The notes: generated by a model from the sequence alone, not told the origin. DNA of 64,000 bases from Flavobacteriaceae bacterium (GCA_002746415.1 NVXD01000006.1:1-64000); one strand, 5' to 3'; positions 1 through 8,269 are shown, counted from the first letter of the stretch. Numbers and translations are program-made.

Positions 1-66
1 GGTGGATGGACCAATTGTATTCAACAACTGAGCGCTCATTTAACTAGGGTAGCGCATGCAAAATAA
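1..66 (+). CDS. SRPBCC (AHSA1-like) protein, C-terminal end only
   Basis: An open frame runs in from the left edge and ends at TAA 64-66. The visible residues (GGWTNCIQQLSAHL) resemble the C-terminal helix of AHSA1/SRPBCC ligand-binding proteins, where a Gly-Trp precedes a 'cLxxLxxhL' helix. It overlaps the downstream ArsR start by 11 bases, so the two are probably translated from one message. SRPBCC plus ArsR pairs are common in bacteria, usually with the regulator first; here the order is reversed. Only 21 residues are visible, so the family call rests on this short motif and on the neighbour. Confidence 0.5.
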   Translation, partial: GGWTNCIQQLSAHLTRVAHAK

Positions 67-379
67 AATCACAAAAATATTGAAGGCCATTGCCGACCCA
101 ACAAGGCGTGAAATTTTTCATGCCCTTGTTGTGGCAGCCTGTGCCCTACCCATTACTCAAATATCGGGTCAGTTTAATATGAGCCGCCAAGGGGTAACCA
201 AGCATTTAAAAACCTTGGAAGAGGCTGGGTTGGTTCAAATAAACAACCAAGGCAGGGAACGTTTTTGCAATGCGGATACCAGGCCCTTAAAAGAAGTAAA
301 CCAATGGTTGAAATTCTATGAACAGTTCTGGGATGATTCCTTACAGAACTTAAGTGCTTATCTAGACGGTAAAGTATAA
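56..379 (+). CDS. ArsR-family winged-helix transcriptional regulator
   Basis: A 107-residue protein, normal length for a compact ArsR/SmtB-type regulator. Residues 1-80 form the winged helix: 'ADPTRREIFHALV' is the typical start of helix 1-2 and 'QFNMSRQGVTKHLKTLEEAGLV' the recognition helix and following turn. No ArsR metal-binding Cys cluster (CxCxxC) is seen in the recognition helix, so it is more likely a non-metal regulator of the overlapping SRPBCC gene. The ATG lies inside the end of the upstream gene (11-base overlap), which indicates translational coupling. Its target is inferred from position only. Confidence 0.85.
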   Translation: MQNKITKILKAIADPTRREIFHALVVAACALPITQISGQFNMSRQGVTKHLKTLEEAGLVQINNQGRERFCNADTRPLKEVNQWLKFYEQFWDDSLQNLSAYLDGKV

Positions 380-475
380 TTTAAACTAGGAAATATTAGA
401 TTACAAAGGATTGGTCAATTTTCTGGTCAATCCTCCGTATCTTTAAACTACTATAAACGTTAACCCTAGTTTCTC

Positions 476-892
476 ATGAAAATCAAAGCCCTTTTAGTTG
501 TTGCCCTATTCGTATTTCTTGGCAGTTGTAAAAGCACAAATAATACAGTAAAAGCAAACGACTCAGAAGAAAAGACCGACACCAATACCATTACCAATTT
601 AAGAACTGATCTTACGTTGGCAGATTATTTACGACGTGTTTCGGGCGTTTCCGTTAGGGGCAGCGGGTTAAATGCTACTGTAGTAATTCGCTCTGGTGCC
701 AATTCCCTTACCGCTAATCCAAAACCTTTGTTTTTAATTGATGGAACTGAATTTTTTGGCTCATTTGCAGAATTGAGTTCGCTAATACCTGTACAGGATA
801 TCAAGACTGTTCGTGTTTATAAAAACGCTTCAGAAATCTCTAGATATGGCGTTAAAGGTGCAAATGGTGTGATTGATATTCGACTGAAATAA
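476..892 (+). CDS. Lipoprotein with an isolated TonB-receptor plug domain
   Basis: A 138-residue protein. A signal peptide ends in the lipobox LGSC (Cys18), followed by a short polar linker, then a single plug-like domain from about residue 48 to the end. Recognisable plug signatures are 'YLRRVSGVSV', the 'VVIRSG' strand, 'PLFLIDG' and the closing 'GVKGANGVIDIRL'. In full receptors this domain sits inside a beta-barrel; here there is no barrel and no room for one. A clear paralogue lies at 8353-8799. The role is unknown; it may be a periplasmic partner or decoy of a receptor. It is flanked downstream by the dispersed inverted repeat at 903-1063. Confidence 0.8.
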   Translation: MKIKALLVVALFVFLGSCKSTNNTVKANDSEEKTDTNTITNLRTDLTLADYLRRVSGVSVRGSGLNATVVIRSGANSLTANPKPLFLIDGTEFFGSFAELSSLIPVQDIKTVRVYKNASEISRYGVKGANGVIDIRLK

Positions 893-902
893 AGGATCCA
901 AT

Positions 903-1063
903 GTCATTTCGAACCCTGAAAGGTGAGAAATCTCAAAAGACATCCTTTGTACACAGAACTTCTTTATATAAGTTAGATTTCTCAGTCGTGCCCTCCTTCG
1001 AAATGACGTAATGGTTCACAAGGGGACACACTGTCATTTCGAACCCTGAAAGGTGAGAAATCT
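903..1063. repeat. Dispersed intergenic inverted repeat (three arms)
   Basis: This gene-free stretch carries three arms of a repeat. Forward arms GTCATTTCGA...GAGAAATCT are at 903-933 and 1033-1063. A reverse-complement arm (TAGATTTCTCAG...TTCGAAATGAC) at 974-1007 can fold back on either. Related copies occur at 3409-3489, 6527-6607, 8270-8308, 32951-33071 and 35646-35720. The spacing and palindromic layout suggest a REP/MITE-like non-autonomous element or an mRNA 3' hairpin. No transposase is nearby. Confidence 0.85.
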
Positions 1064-1116
1064 CATATCACTACTCTTCATTGCATAAAAACACAAACCC
1101 AACCACTTATTAACTA

Positions 1117-1151
1117 GTGCTCCTATTACGAGCACCTTCCTTTTAGTTTTG
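1117..1151 (+). promoter_or_regulatory. Promoter with inverted-repeat operator (copy 1)
   Basis: A perfect 6-base inverted repeat GTGCTC-N7-GAGCAC (1117-1135) sits directly upstream of TAGTTTTG (1144-1151). The latter fits the Bacteroidota -7 element TAnnTTTG. No TTTG is present at the -33 position, which the inverted repeat occupies. The same arrangement, with the same 50-base distance to the ATG, recurs at 3535-3569. This suggests an activator or repressor site; the regulator is unknown. Confidence 0.6.
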
Positions 1152-1185
1152 GTTTCAAATTAAGAAACTAATTACTAAAATATCA

Positions 1186-2826
1186 ATGAATAAACTGAAA
1201 TGGGCAGCTTTGTCCATGGTCATCATTTTCTTCTCGTGCATCAAAGAGATTGAAAATACAACTGCAAAACAACAAGACCTAAAAGAAAAAATAAATGAGG
1301 ATTTTGGAAGCCAAATTGTTTTAGGGAATAAACTTGAGAATCCTTATTCTGTCATAAACATGAAAAAAGCTTGGGAAAGCCTGAGCAAGAATTCTAAGAT
1401 ATCAAAAAATGGGAAAATAGAAACCACCCATCTTTATGTGAAGTTCATGCCAAAAACAGAAATGGAGCTATCAATACTAAAAAAGGATTCTACTTTAACA
1501 CTATACGATATCCCATTGGATTATGAGGTAAAGGAAAATGGGGATTTCTATCATGACCCGGAAGTCCCCATTGACCAACCTACATATCAATATGCGGCCA
1601 TACCTGTTGACAAAAAATTACCTTCGGGTGTTGAATATGAAATTTTGGAAGAACTTTTCATACCCGATGAGGATGGCGACAATAAAGAAACTTCAAAGAC
1701 TTTTGCTTCAAAAGCCACAGTTGGCCAATTGGTAGATGAATCTTTGAAGTTAACAGGAAACCTCGAAGAAAATGAAGTTGGTAGTTCATTATCAGCCAAA
1801 AGCAAATGGAGACCTGCAGGAACAATACGAGTTTATGACCATGTTACGAGGTCATTTGTCGGCGTATCAGGTGTGCAGGTCAGGGCAAGAAGATGGTTTA
1901 CAACCCGTAAAGGGTTCTCCGATAATAATGGTAGGTATTCCTGTGACGGTAGATTTAGAAGAGATGCCAATTATAGTATCAAATGGGATAGATACGAGTA
2001 TAGTATACGTTCTGGAACGATAGGACAAGCCATTCTGAATGGCCCGAAGCGCAGAGGGGACTGGAATGTAGATTTGGGCAACAGAACAAGTACTACGGTA
2101 AACGATAAGCAACAATATTACGCCCTTATCCATCAAGGTGCATTGGATTATTATTACGGAAGTAGATTTGGTCTTACTTCGCCACCACGTAACAGTTTCT
2201 TAAAAAGACAGTTAAAGATTGCCGCTAGAACCGAGAATGGTAAATCCTCTTATGTAAAAGCTAGACGTATATGGTTTGGAGCAGATATTTCCTTACATGC
2301 ATGGAATAGACGTTCGGACCAAGTTTATGGTACGATAATTCATGAGCTTGCACATGCCGCCCACAGACAAGTAGACAGCCGTGCTTATAACGATGTAGTA
2401 TGGGATGCATACACGGGACCTTGCACTTCTTTTAATGGCTGCAATAATCTGGGACCAACAGGTAATAATAACCGCCGACTATTGGAAACATGGCCTACAA
2501 CCGTCGAGATTATGTTTACAACCAACAGGTATAGGTCTAGATATGGAAGAGCAGGTTATGATTTAGATAATTATCAATTTCAGCGTATTGTTGACGAAAA
2601 TCATTATACTTCTGCAGGTTGGGATATGCTAGATAATGTAAACCAAAGAACTTTATATGGTGCTGCATTTCCAAATGACAGAGTTAGTGGCTATTCCATT
2701 GTTCAACTAGAACAAGCCCTAAAAGGAGCAAGAACTTGGACTGGGTGGCGAGACAACATAAGAAGTCGTTATGCAAATACTACCGAAGGAAATTTAAACG
2801 AACTTTTTGCTAATTGGCCTAATTAA
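1186..2826 (+). CDS. HExxH metallopeptidase-like lipoprotein, copy 1
   Basis: A 546-residue protein exported as a lipoprotein (lipobox FFSC, Cys18). Roughly residues 80-170 form an N-terminal domain with 'HLYVKFMPK' and 'DFYHDPEVP' motifs shared with the paralogue at 3604. About 207-295 looks like a carboxypeptidase-regulatory beta-sandwich (an 'IRVYD' strand, then 'GVSGVQVRAR' and 'FSDNNGRYSC'). The C-terminal part carries HELAH at 386-390, a gluzincin-type zinc motif, with conserved Glu434 and Glu441 in ExWxxxVE as candidate third ligand. Peptidase activity and substrate are inferred; no named family was recognised with certainty. A small lipoprotein gene follows 11 bases downstream. Confidence 0.7.
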   Translation: MNKLKWAALSMVIIFFSCIKEIENTTAKQQDLKEKINEDFGSQIVLGNKLENPYSVINMKKAWESLSKNSKISKNGKIETTHLYVKFMPKTEMELSILKKDSTLTLYDIPLDYEVKENGDFYHDPEVPIDQPTYQYAAIPVDKKLPSGVEYEILEELFIPDEDGDNKETSKTFASKATVGQLVDESLKLTGNLEENEVGSSLSAKSKWRPAGTIRVYDHVTRSFVGVSGVQVRARRWFTTRKGFSDNNGRYSCDGRFRRDANYSIKWDRYEYSIRSGTIGQAILNGPKRRGDWNVDLGNRTSTTVNDKQQYYALIHQGALDYYYGSRFGLTSPPRNSFLKRQLKIAARTENGKSSYVKARRIWFGADISLHAWNRRSDQVYGTIIHELAHAAHRQVDSRAYNDVVWDAYTGPCTSFNGCNNLGPTGNNNRRLLETWPTTVEIMFTTNRYRSRYGRAGYDLDNYQFQRIVDENHYTSAGWDMLDNVNQRTLYGAAFPNDRVSGYSIVQLEQALKGARTWTGWRDNIRSRYANTTEGNLNELFANWPN

Positions 2827-2837
2827 AATATATAAAC

Positions 2838-3308
2838 ATGAAGTATTTAATTTATTTTTTAGTAGTTATTCTAAGTTCTTGTGGGCCAGAAGCTGAAATG
2901 TTCCAAAGGCAGTATGTAATTGAAAACAATTCTTCTGTCCCTATTGAACTTCAATTTTATAGGGATGGTGAATTAAACCTTGGTTTTGCCACTTCTCAAC
3001 TGCAAAACGGAGAGCGATTAGAAGGGCTAATACTAGATAGAAGTGGCGGGGCTTGGTCAGAATTAACCTCAGAAGAATTAGTAGATAGACCTTCAGCTTC
3101 TTTTGAATCAGATTCGGTACGAGTTCTGTTCAACAACCAAAAACTTATGATTTATCAAATAAGTTTCGTCCCGTTAATGTTTACTCCATCAGACAGGAAC
3201 TTATTGAAGGATAATGATTATTCTGTCTTAGGTGGAGACAAATTCCTTTTTGAGATAAGCGAAAGTGATTTTGATAATGCTGCGGACTGTAGTGGCGATT
3301 GTAACTAA
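2838..3308 (+). CDS. Small lipoprotein, companion of the HExxH lipoprotein
   Basis: A 156-residue lipoprotein (lipobox LSSC, Cys15) starting 11 bases after the metallopeptidase-like gene, so almost certainly co-transcribed with it. After the Cys comes an all-beta-looking domain opening with 'YVIENNSSVPIELQFY' and later 'QLQNGERLEGLI'. The same layout (Y-x-I-x-N followed by 'eLqnGEs') appears in the small lipoproteins at 5557 and 6044, so all three are probably one divergent family. Function is unknown. Pairing with a surface or periplasmic peptidase suggests an inhibitor, substrate or adaptor, but nothing in the sequence decides between these. Confidence 0.65.
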   Translation: MKYLIYFLVVILSSCGPEAEMFQRQYVIENNSSVPIELQFYRDGELNLGFATSQLQNGERLEGLILDRSGGAWSELTSEELVDRPSASFESDSVRVLFNNQKLMIYQISFVPLMFTPSDRNLLKDNDYSVLGGDKFLFEISESDFDNAADCSGDCN

Positions 3309-3408
3309 ACACTTTTGCTAACACGGTACATAAAAAATAGAAGAATCTTTTGAACTTCCTAGAGTGAAATAGAATGATAAAAAAACTCATTTTACTCGGG
3401 CACTAATT

Positions 3409-3489
3409 TAGATTTATCAGCCATGTCTTCCTTCGAAACAACATGGAGGTTTATAAGGGTCATTTCGAATCCTGAAAGGTGAGAAATCT
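3409..3489. repeat. Dispersed intergenic inverted repeat (two arms, one degenerate)
   Basis: A degenerate reverse arm (TAGATTTATCAG...CTTCGAAACAAC, from 3409) is followed by an intact forward arm GTCATTTCGA...GAGAAATCT at 3459-3489. It lies between the two metallopeptidase cassettes, just upstream of the second promoter. It is the same family as the repeat at 903-1063. Confidence 0.8.
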
Positions 3490-3534
3490 AATATTAATAT
3501 ATTTCTTCACACAAACCCTACCACTTATTAATTA

Positions 3535-3569
3535 GTGCTCCAATTACGAGCACCTTCCTTTTAGTTTTG
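3535..3569 (+). promoter_or_regulatory. Promoter with inverted-repeat operator (copy 2)
   Basis: GTGCTC-N7-GAGCAC (3535-3553) precedes the -7-like TAGTTTTG (3562-3569), matching the site at 1117-1151 almost base for base. The identity extends from roughly 3511 into the first coding codons, so the block was duplicated together with the gene start and has been conserved since. Confidence 0.6.
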
Positions 3570-3603
3570 GTTTCAAATTAAGAAACTAATTACTGAAATA
3601 TTT

Positions 3604-5550
3604 ATGAATAAACTGAAATGGGCAGCCTTGTCCATGGCTGTCCTAATGTTGTCCTGCGTAAAGGAGATTGAAAATACTATTACAAAAGAACCAATTGGAG
3701 AGGTGCTACAGAAATTGAAACCGATTAAACTGGGCAAAGACATTGCAATTCCATATACTACTGCAAATATGAACAAAGCACTCCATGAAGTGCTTTTACA
3801 TTTTGATAGTTCTAAACCTTATGGAAAAAGCAAGTTTTCTACAAAAAGTAGTTTTGCAAAAAAAATGGACTCAGCTAAAGAGATAGAAATAGTTCCCTCC
3901 CATTACTACTATCGTTTTTTACCCAAGGATAGTGTGGAATACGTTAGCCTGATAAAAGACACCATTTTGGATGTAACCAACATACCCATGCATAAAGAGA
4001 TTGTTGAAGAAGGCGATGTCTACGATGACCCCGAAATACAAGGTGATGAAAAAGGTGAGAATTATGGATGGTTATATGCTGTATTACCTTATGATTATGA
4101 TTTTCCAAATCATATTAAAAATGAAAAATTAGAAGATATGTATTTTGCGCCAGAATTAGACCAAAATGAACCTTTAGCAAAAGGTGAAACGGCAGTAAAA
4201 ATTATAAAAAATAAAACAACTAAAGAGTTACTCACAGTTGACCGAAATGGGGTGATATTTGAGTATCTGGAATTAGAAGCACTAAAATTAACCAATAACC
4301 TTGATCAAGAGGAATTAAATATGCTGCGTTTTTTTTTACCCAATGACTCTAGTGGAAACAACTACACCTTTGAAGAAGCATTTAACAAAGGATTTCAAAT
4401 GTCTGAACTCATATTGGACTACGACTCAGTACTTGATTTATTAAACTCAGAAGACGCGGAAAATTCAAAAAAAACATATGGTTTAACCTCGCGCAGACGT
4501 AAATGGACCCCTCATGGAAAAATTACAGTTTATGATGATGTATTAGGTGAAAACCTTCCTGTTAGGGGTGCAAAAATCCTGGTTAGGAAATGGGGTTTTT
4601 TGGTCATTAAGAAGGCATATACAAACAACAATGGGGAGTTTCGGACCAGTAGTACTAGAACCAAAAGGGTAAAATATTCTGTATATTTTTTAAATGAAAG
4701 AAAAAAGTTCATAATTAAGGCAGGAACTATCTTTGTGAATGCAAAACATAGAGGAACAAGAAGGTATAAAAGAAAGGGGTGGTTTCAGAATTTTACATAT
4801 GGAAGAAGTCGATTCTATGCACAGGTTCATAATGCAACTTATGATTATTACGACAGGGCTGTTGGAAAATTTGGTTTAATAAAACCAAATTGGAATTGGT
4901 TGCGTATCAGTGCAAAATACAACAAAGATGTTGGCAATCATTTTGATGTGAACCCATTTGGAAGATTTGGTTTGATACCCTATTCTGAAATTAGAGTTGG
5001 TAGAATGGAAAATGGTTGGGAAATGGCGAGCGATCAAATCTATGGCCTTGTTACCCATGAATTGACGCATGCAAGTCATTATAGAATGGATAGGTCATTC
5101 TTTATTAACCTTAGAGGTTTTGGTTGCACATTACAAACCATGGCCGAAAGCTGGGCCGTTGGTGTTGAAACCGTAGTAACAAATGATAGGTATTTGGATT
5201 TGAATCCGAATTATATTGGTTCTAATAATATAAATAATCTTAGTAAAGACTTTAATAAAAGACTGTATAATTCCACCATACAAGATAAAATTGTTAAACA
5301 TCGCAGTAATGAGGAATATACTCCTATTGTCATTGATTTGGTGGACGACTATAACCAAAATTATAGAATTAGTGATATATATCCAATAGACCGAGTAAAG
5401 GGATATAAACTAAAGCAAATACAGACCTCCTTGAACAATTCCCGAGGCCCACATAGATGGAAAGAAAGTTTGATTGAGAAACACTACAACTCCACTGAAG
5501 GTTTTGTCAATGAATTGTTTGACTCATATATGTTTGATAATTGTAAATAA
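3604..5550 (+). CDS. HExxH metallopeptidase-like lipoprotein, copy 2
   Basis: A 648-residue paralogue of the protein at 1186, with the identical first 11 residues and the same lipobox position (LSC, Cys18). It has the shared N-terminal domain ('HYYYRFLPK', 'DVYDDPEIQ'), a longer acidic middle segment of about 100 extra residues, a carboxypeptidase-regulatory-like sandwich from about residue 300, and HELTH at 485-489. Glu515 and Glu522 sit in the same ExWxxxVE pattern as in copy 1. The leading sequence is nearly identical while the body is clearly diverged. That fits an old gene duplication with the control region held constant. Exported peptidase function is inferred. Confidence 0.7.
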   Translation: MNKLKWAALSMAVLMLSCVKEIENTITKEPIGEVLQKLKPIKLGKDIAIPYTTANMNKALHEVLLHFDSSKPYGKSKFSTKSSFAKKMDSAKEIEIVPSHYYYRFLPKDSVEYVSLIKDTILDVTNIPMHKEIVEEGDVYDDPEIQGDEKGENYGWLYAVLPYDYDFPNHIKNEKLEDMYFAPELDQNEPLAKGETAVKIIKNKTTKELLTVDRNGVIFEYLELEALKLTNNLDQEELNMLRFFLPNDSSGNNYTFEEAFNKGFQMSELILDYDSVLDLLNSEDAENSKKTYGLTSRRRKWTPHGKITVYDDVLGENLPVRGAKILVRKWGFLVIKKAYTNNNGEFRTSSTRTKRVKYSVYFLNERKKFIIKAGTIFVNAKHRGTRRYKRKGWFQNFTYGRSRFYAQVHNATYDYYDRAVGKFGLIKPNWNWLRISAKYNKDVGNHFDVNPFGRFGLIPYSEIRVGRMENGWEMASDQIYGLVTHELTHASHYRMDRSFFINLRGFGCTLQTMAESWAVGVETVVTNDRYLDLNPNYIGSNNINNLSKDFNKRLYNSTIQDKIVKHRSNEEYTPIVIDLVDDYNQNYRISDIYPIDRVKGYKLKQIQTSLNNSRGPHRWKESLIEKHYNSTEGFVNELFDSYMFDNCK

Positions 5551-5556
5551 AAATAT

Positions 5557-5991
5557 ATGAGAAAATACATGCTTATTGCATTGATTTCTATTTTTTATGC
5601 CTGTGGGATAATTGAAGATACCAATGAAAAAAAGTATCAATACACTTATATATTGAAAAATGGAACAGGAACTAATGTTATTGTAACAGGGGATTATCCA
5701 CAAAGAATAGAAGAACTTCAAAACGGGGAATCTTATTCTTGTAGTTTTTATTCATCAGTAGGCCATGGAGGTGGAATTTGTCAAAACTATGTGTTTTTCT
5801 TTTTTCCTGAAATAAATAAAGGGTATCGGTGTATTGGTGCAAAAGATGACGAAGGTCTTTGTTTCAAGGGAGGGGAAGGCTTGTTCACAAGGCTAGATGG
5901 TACTATATTCAGCGAGATAAGTTCAGGAACTTATGAATATGTATTGACCCCGGAACTTTTAGAAAGCGCCTATGAGCTGCCGTCTGATTAA
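5557..5991 (+). CDS. Small lipoprotein of the metallopeptidase cassette
   Basis: A 144-residue lipoprotein (lipobox FYAC, Cys16) starting 6 bases after the metallopeptidase-like gene. The mature part begins with 'KYQYTYILKNGTG', then 'RIEELQNGESYSCSFYSS', and ends 'TYEYVLTPELLESAYELP'. Four Cys in the central region could form disulfides in the periplasm. It is a close paralogue of the next gene (6044-6487), with the same C-terminus, and a distant relative of 2838-3308. Function unknown. Confidence 0.65.
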   Translation: MRKYMLIALISIFYACGIIEDTNEKKYQYTYILKNGTGTNVIVTGDYPQRIEELQNGESYSCSFYSSVGHGGGICQNYVFFFFPEINKGYRCIGAKDDEGLCFKGGEGLFTRLDGTIFSEISSGTYEYVLTPELLESAYELPSD

Positions 5992-6043
5992 TTGAGGTTA
6001 TGTTTGATGCCTATATATATATGATAGTTGTAAATAAAAAAGG

Positions 6044-6487
6044 ATGAAAAAACATTTAATTATTGCAGTATTAACCGTATGTGCCTTAACAGGGTGCGGT
6101 ATTATTATTGACACTTCAGAAGAAAAAAATGAGTATACTTATATATTAAAAAATGAAACAGGGCAAAGTTTACAAATTACCAGTGATTTTGGACGCATGG
6201 AGTTAATTCCTGACGGCGAGGCATTTAAATGCATTATCTATAGTGCACCAAGTGGGTTCCAAGGTGGTCTTTGCTCTGGCGAACTTGAGATTCGGATTCC
6301 TGAGACGAACAAGGGGTATCGTTGCCATGGATATGGTGTGGCATCTGAAGGTTTGTGTTTCTTGCAGGACAACAAAGTTTTTACGATATCAGACAATACT
6401 ATTTTCACAGAAATTAGCTCTCGAACCTACGAATATGTATTGACTCCTGAACTTTTGGAAAGAACCTATGAGCTTCCAGAAGAGTAA
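6044..6487 (+). CDS. Small lipoprotein, tandem paralogue of the preceding gene
   Basis: A 147-residue lipoprotein (lipobox LTGC, Cys18). It matches the preceding protein in 'YTYILKNETG', 'NKGYRCHGYG', 'EGLCF' and the C-terminal 'TYEYVLTPELLERTYELP'. It arose by tandem duplication and is the last gene of the second cassette, 52 bases after its sister. The conserved Cys pairs again suggest an oxidised, disulfide-bonded fold outside the cytoplasm. Function unknown. Confidence 0.65.
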   Translation: MKKHLIIAVLTVCALTGCGIIIDTSEEKNEYTYILKNETGQSLQITSDFGRMELIPDGEAFKCIIYSAPSGFQGGLCSGELEIRIPETNKGYRCHGYGVASEGLCFLQDNKVFTISDNTIFTEISSRTYEYVLTPELLERTYELPEE

Positions 6488-6526
6488 TATAATGATAAAA
6501 AAAACATTTTACTCAGGCAATAGAAT

Positions 6527-6607
6527 AGCTTTCTCAGTCGTACCTCGTTCGAAATGACGTAATGGTTCAACAATCGTCATTTCGAATCCTGAAAAGGCGA
6601 GAAATCT
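6527..6607. repeat. Dispersed intergenic inverted repeat between convergent genes
   Basis: A reverse arm (6527-6557, ending TTCGAAATGAC) and a forward arm (6576-6607, GTCATTTCGA...GAGAAATCT) are separated by about 18 bases and can form one long hairpin. It lies between the convergent ends of the lipoprotein gene (6487) and the DUF1080 gene (6615), the position expected of a bidirectional terminator. Confidence 0.8.
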
Positions 6608-6614
6608 CTTTAAT

Positions 6615-7301
6615 CTAAAGTCTTCTAATTTTGATGTTTCTATACCACACTTTTTGCCCATGATGTTGAAACATAATATGCCCGCTACTAGATTTTCCAT
6701 AATCAGGATTGTCCTTAAACTTACTATTCGCTAAAATCGAATTCAATTTTGCACCACCAATAAGGTATTCTACTACTTTGGTTCCGTTGACCCAATGTTC
6801 TGCATGTCCATCTTTCACTAGTAATTTGGCTGTATTGTACTCCCCTACTGGCCTAAGGGTTTTGTTTGTTGGGGCAATCAAATCGTACAAAGAACCAGCT
6901 GAACGCATAGGGTCTTTGTCGTAAAAATCAATATCATCCAAAATTTGAAACTCAAAATCGTTCAACCAATTAGGACTGTTACCATTACCAGGTTCTTGAT
7001 TATAGATTTCCTGTAAGTGATAAAATACACCACTGTTTCCCGCTTTAGATACTTTCCATTCAAATACCAATTCAAAATTGGTATACATTCCTTGAGTAAC
7101 AATATCTATATTTTCTACATCTGTGAGGGTTGATATCGCACCATCTACCACTTCCCATGCATGCGTTGGGAAGGCTTCTATTTTATAACCACGGAAGTTG
7201 TCCGTATTTTCTCCATCAAATAAAACTTCCCACTCTTGAGAATTACCAACATATCCTACTAATACTATTAAAGAGGGAATTAAATATTTAAAATTTTTCA
7301 T
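6615..7301 (-). CDS. Secreted DUF1080 (3-keto-disaccharide hydrolase family) protein
   Basis: A 228-residue protein with a cleavable signal peptide (about residues 1-21) and one DUF1080 domain (PF06439). Signatures include 'WEVLFDGENTDNFRGY', the 'FELVFEWKVSKAGNSGVFYHL' strands with the central Gly-Asn-Ser-Gly, and the terminal 'HHGQKVWYRNIKIR'. The fold is a concanavalin-like jelly roll; characterised members act on 3-keto-glycosides. It lies 19 bases downstream of a second DUF1080 gene and is probably co-transcribed with it. Activity is inferred from family. Confidence 0.85.
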   Translation of the reverse strand: MKNFKYLIPSLIVLVGYVGNSQEWEVLFDGENTDNFRGYKIEAFPTHAWEVVDGAISTLTDVENIDIVTQGMYTNFELVFEWKVSKAGNSGVFYHLQEIYNQEPGNGNSPNWLNDFEFQILDDIDFYDKDPMRSAGSLYDLIAPTNKTLRPVGEYNTAKLLVKDGHAEHWVNGTKVVEYLIGGAKLNSILANSKFKDNPDYGKSSSGHIMFQHHGQKVWYRNIKIRRL

Positions 7302-7320
7302 AAGGTAATTTTGGTGTTGT

Positions 7321-8124
7321 TTAATACTCCATTAATTCAATGGAACGAAAATCTATAGGGTGACTATTAGATTGCAAAGAAATATAACCACTACTGACTT
7401 CAGTTTTACCATCTACGATGAGTGTTTTTCCAAGTTCATGCTCAGGATTTAAAGTGGGGTTTGCATAGGCCATAATTTCTTCCCCATTGATAAAGTGTTT
7501 TATTTTATTGTCATTGACATCAATCTCTAAGGTTACCCACTGATCACCATGAAATGTTCTAGCAACTTTAGCAGGAGTACAATAGGAATCATTCTTCACC
7601 CCATCAATTTCTACCAACATGCCATTTGCACAAATTTCACCTACAGGCCTATCATCTGTACCATTTCCACCGTGAAGATTCATTTCTAAACAGGCAGGGA
7701 ATGTTTGATCCAAACCTACTGTTTCTGGTGCCTGTCCATAAAATTGAATACCACTATCCCTATACCCCCACTCTGGTGCACCTGGGGCCGTTTCACCTAC
7801 AAAACGGTATTCCACTTTTAAACGATAGTTGGTCAGTTTCCTATTAAAATATAAGGCGCCAAATCTATTGTTGAAATTATCGCCATAGGCATCATACCTA
7901 ATATTCAATATTCCATTTTCAACACGAAATGTATTCCCGAAATTTTCTCCCAAAGCATGGCCAGCTATTTTCATGTTCCATCCTTCCAGGTTTTCACCAT
8001 TAAAAAGGGCCGTCCATTCACTGATTTCTTTTGTCTTTTCTTCGTTTTTTGAAGTTTCAGGCTTTTTTTGTTTACAGGAAATTGTAAGGAGTAAACACAG
8101 AGATACTAAGGAAAGATAGCGCAT
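7321..8124 (-). CDS. DUF1080 lipoprotein (3-keto-disaccharide hydrolase family)
   Basis: A 267-residue lipoprotein (lipobox TISC, Cys17) with a single DUF1080 domain from about residue 36: 'WTALFNGENLEGWNMKI', 'RLKVEYRFVGE', 'GIQFYGQ', and 'IDFRSIEL' at the end. It is longer and quite different from the next DUF1080 gene, so the pair is not a recent duplication and may differ in substrate or subsite. The leader has AACCAACCA about 10 bases before the start, shared with ThuA, DUF3500 and Gfo/Idh/MocA genes in this window. Membrane-anchored periplasmic location is inferred. Confidence 0.85.
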   Translation of the reverse strand: MRYLSLVSLCLLLTISCKQKKPETSKNEEKTKEISEWTALFNGENLEGWNMKIAGHALGENFGNTFRVENGILNIRYDAYGDNFNNRFGALYFNRKLTNYRLKVEYRFVGETAPGAPEWGYRDSGIQFYGQAPETVGLDQTFPACLEMNLHGGNGTDDRPVGEICANGMLVEIDGVKNDSYCTPAKVARTFHGDQWVTLEIDVNDNKIKHFINGEEIMAYANPTLNPEHELGKTLIVDGKTEVSSGYISLQSNSHPIDFRSIELMEY

Positions 8125-8134
8125 TGGTTTTGTT

Positions 8135-8143
8135 TTGGTTGGT
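8135..8143 (-). promoter_or_regulatory. AACCAACCA leader motif (DUF1080 gene)
   Basis: On the minus strand AACCAACCA lies 10 bases before the ATG of the DUF1080 lipoprotein. The same 9-mer lies 1-4 bases before the starts at 11323, 12440 and 54417. It may be a translation-initiation or small-RNA site. Confidence 0.3.
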
Positions 8144-8269
8144 GAGCACTAAATTACTAAAAAGAAAGGCATCAAACTTTAATTAAGGTTTTATTAACCT
8201 TTATCATGTTGGATTTAAATATTAAATTAAGTCCAGTACTCTTTGCAAAATCATATTTGGGGCCTAGGG

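Noticed and set aside
903-1063. CRISPR array
   Set aside because: Arms alternate in orientation, spacing is irregular and no cas genes occur; it is an inverted-repeat family.
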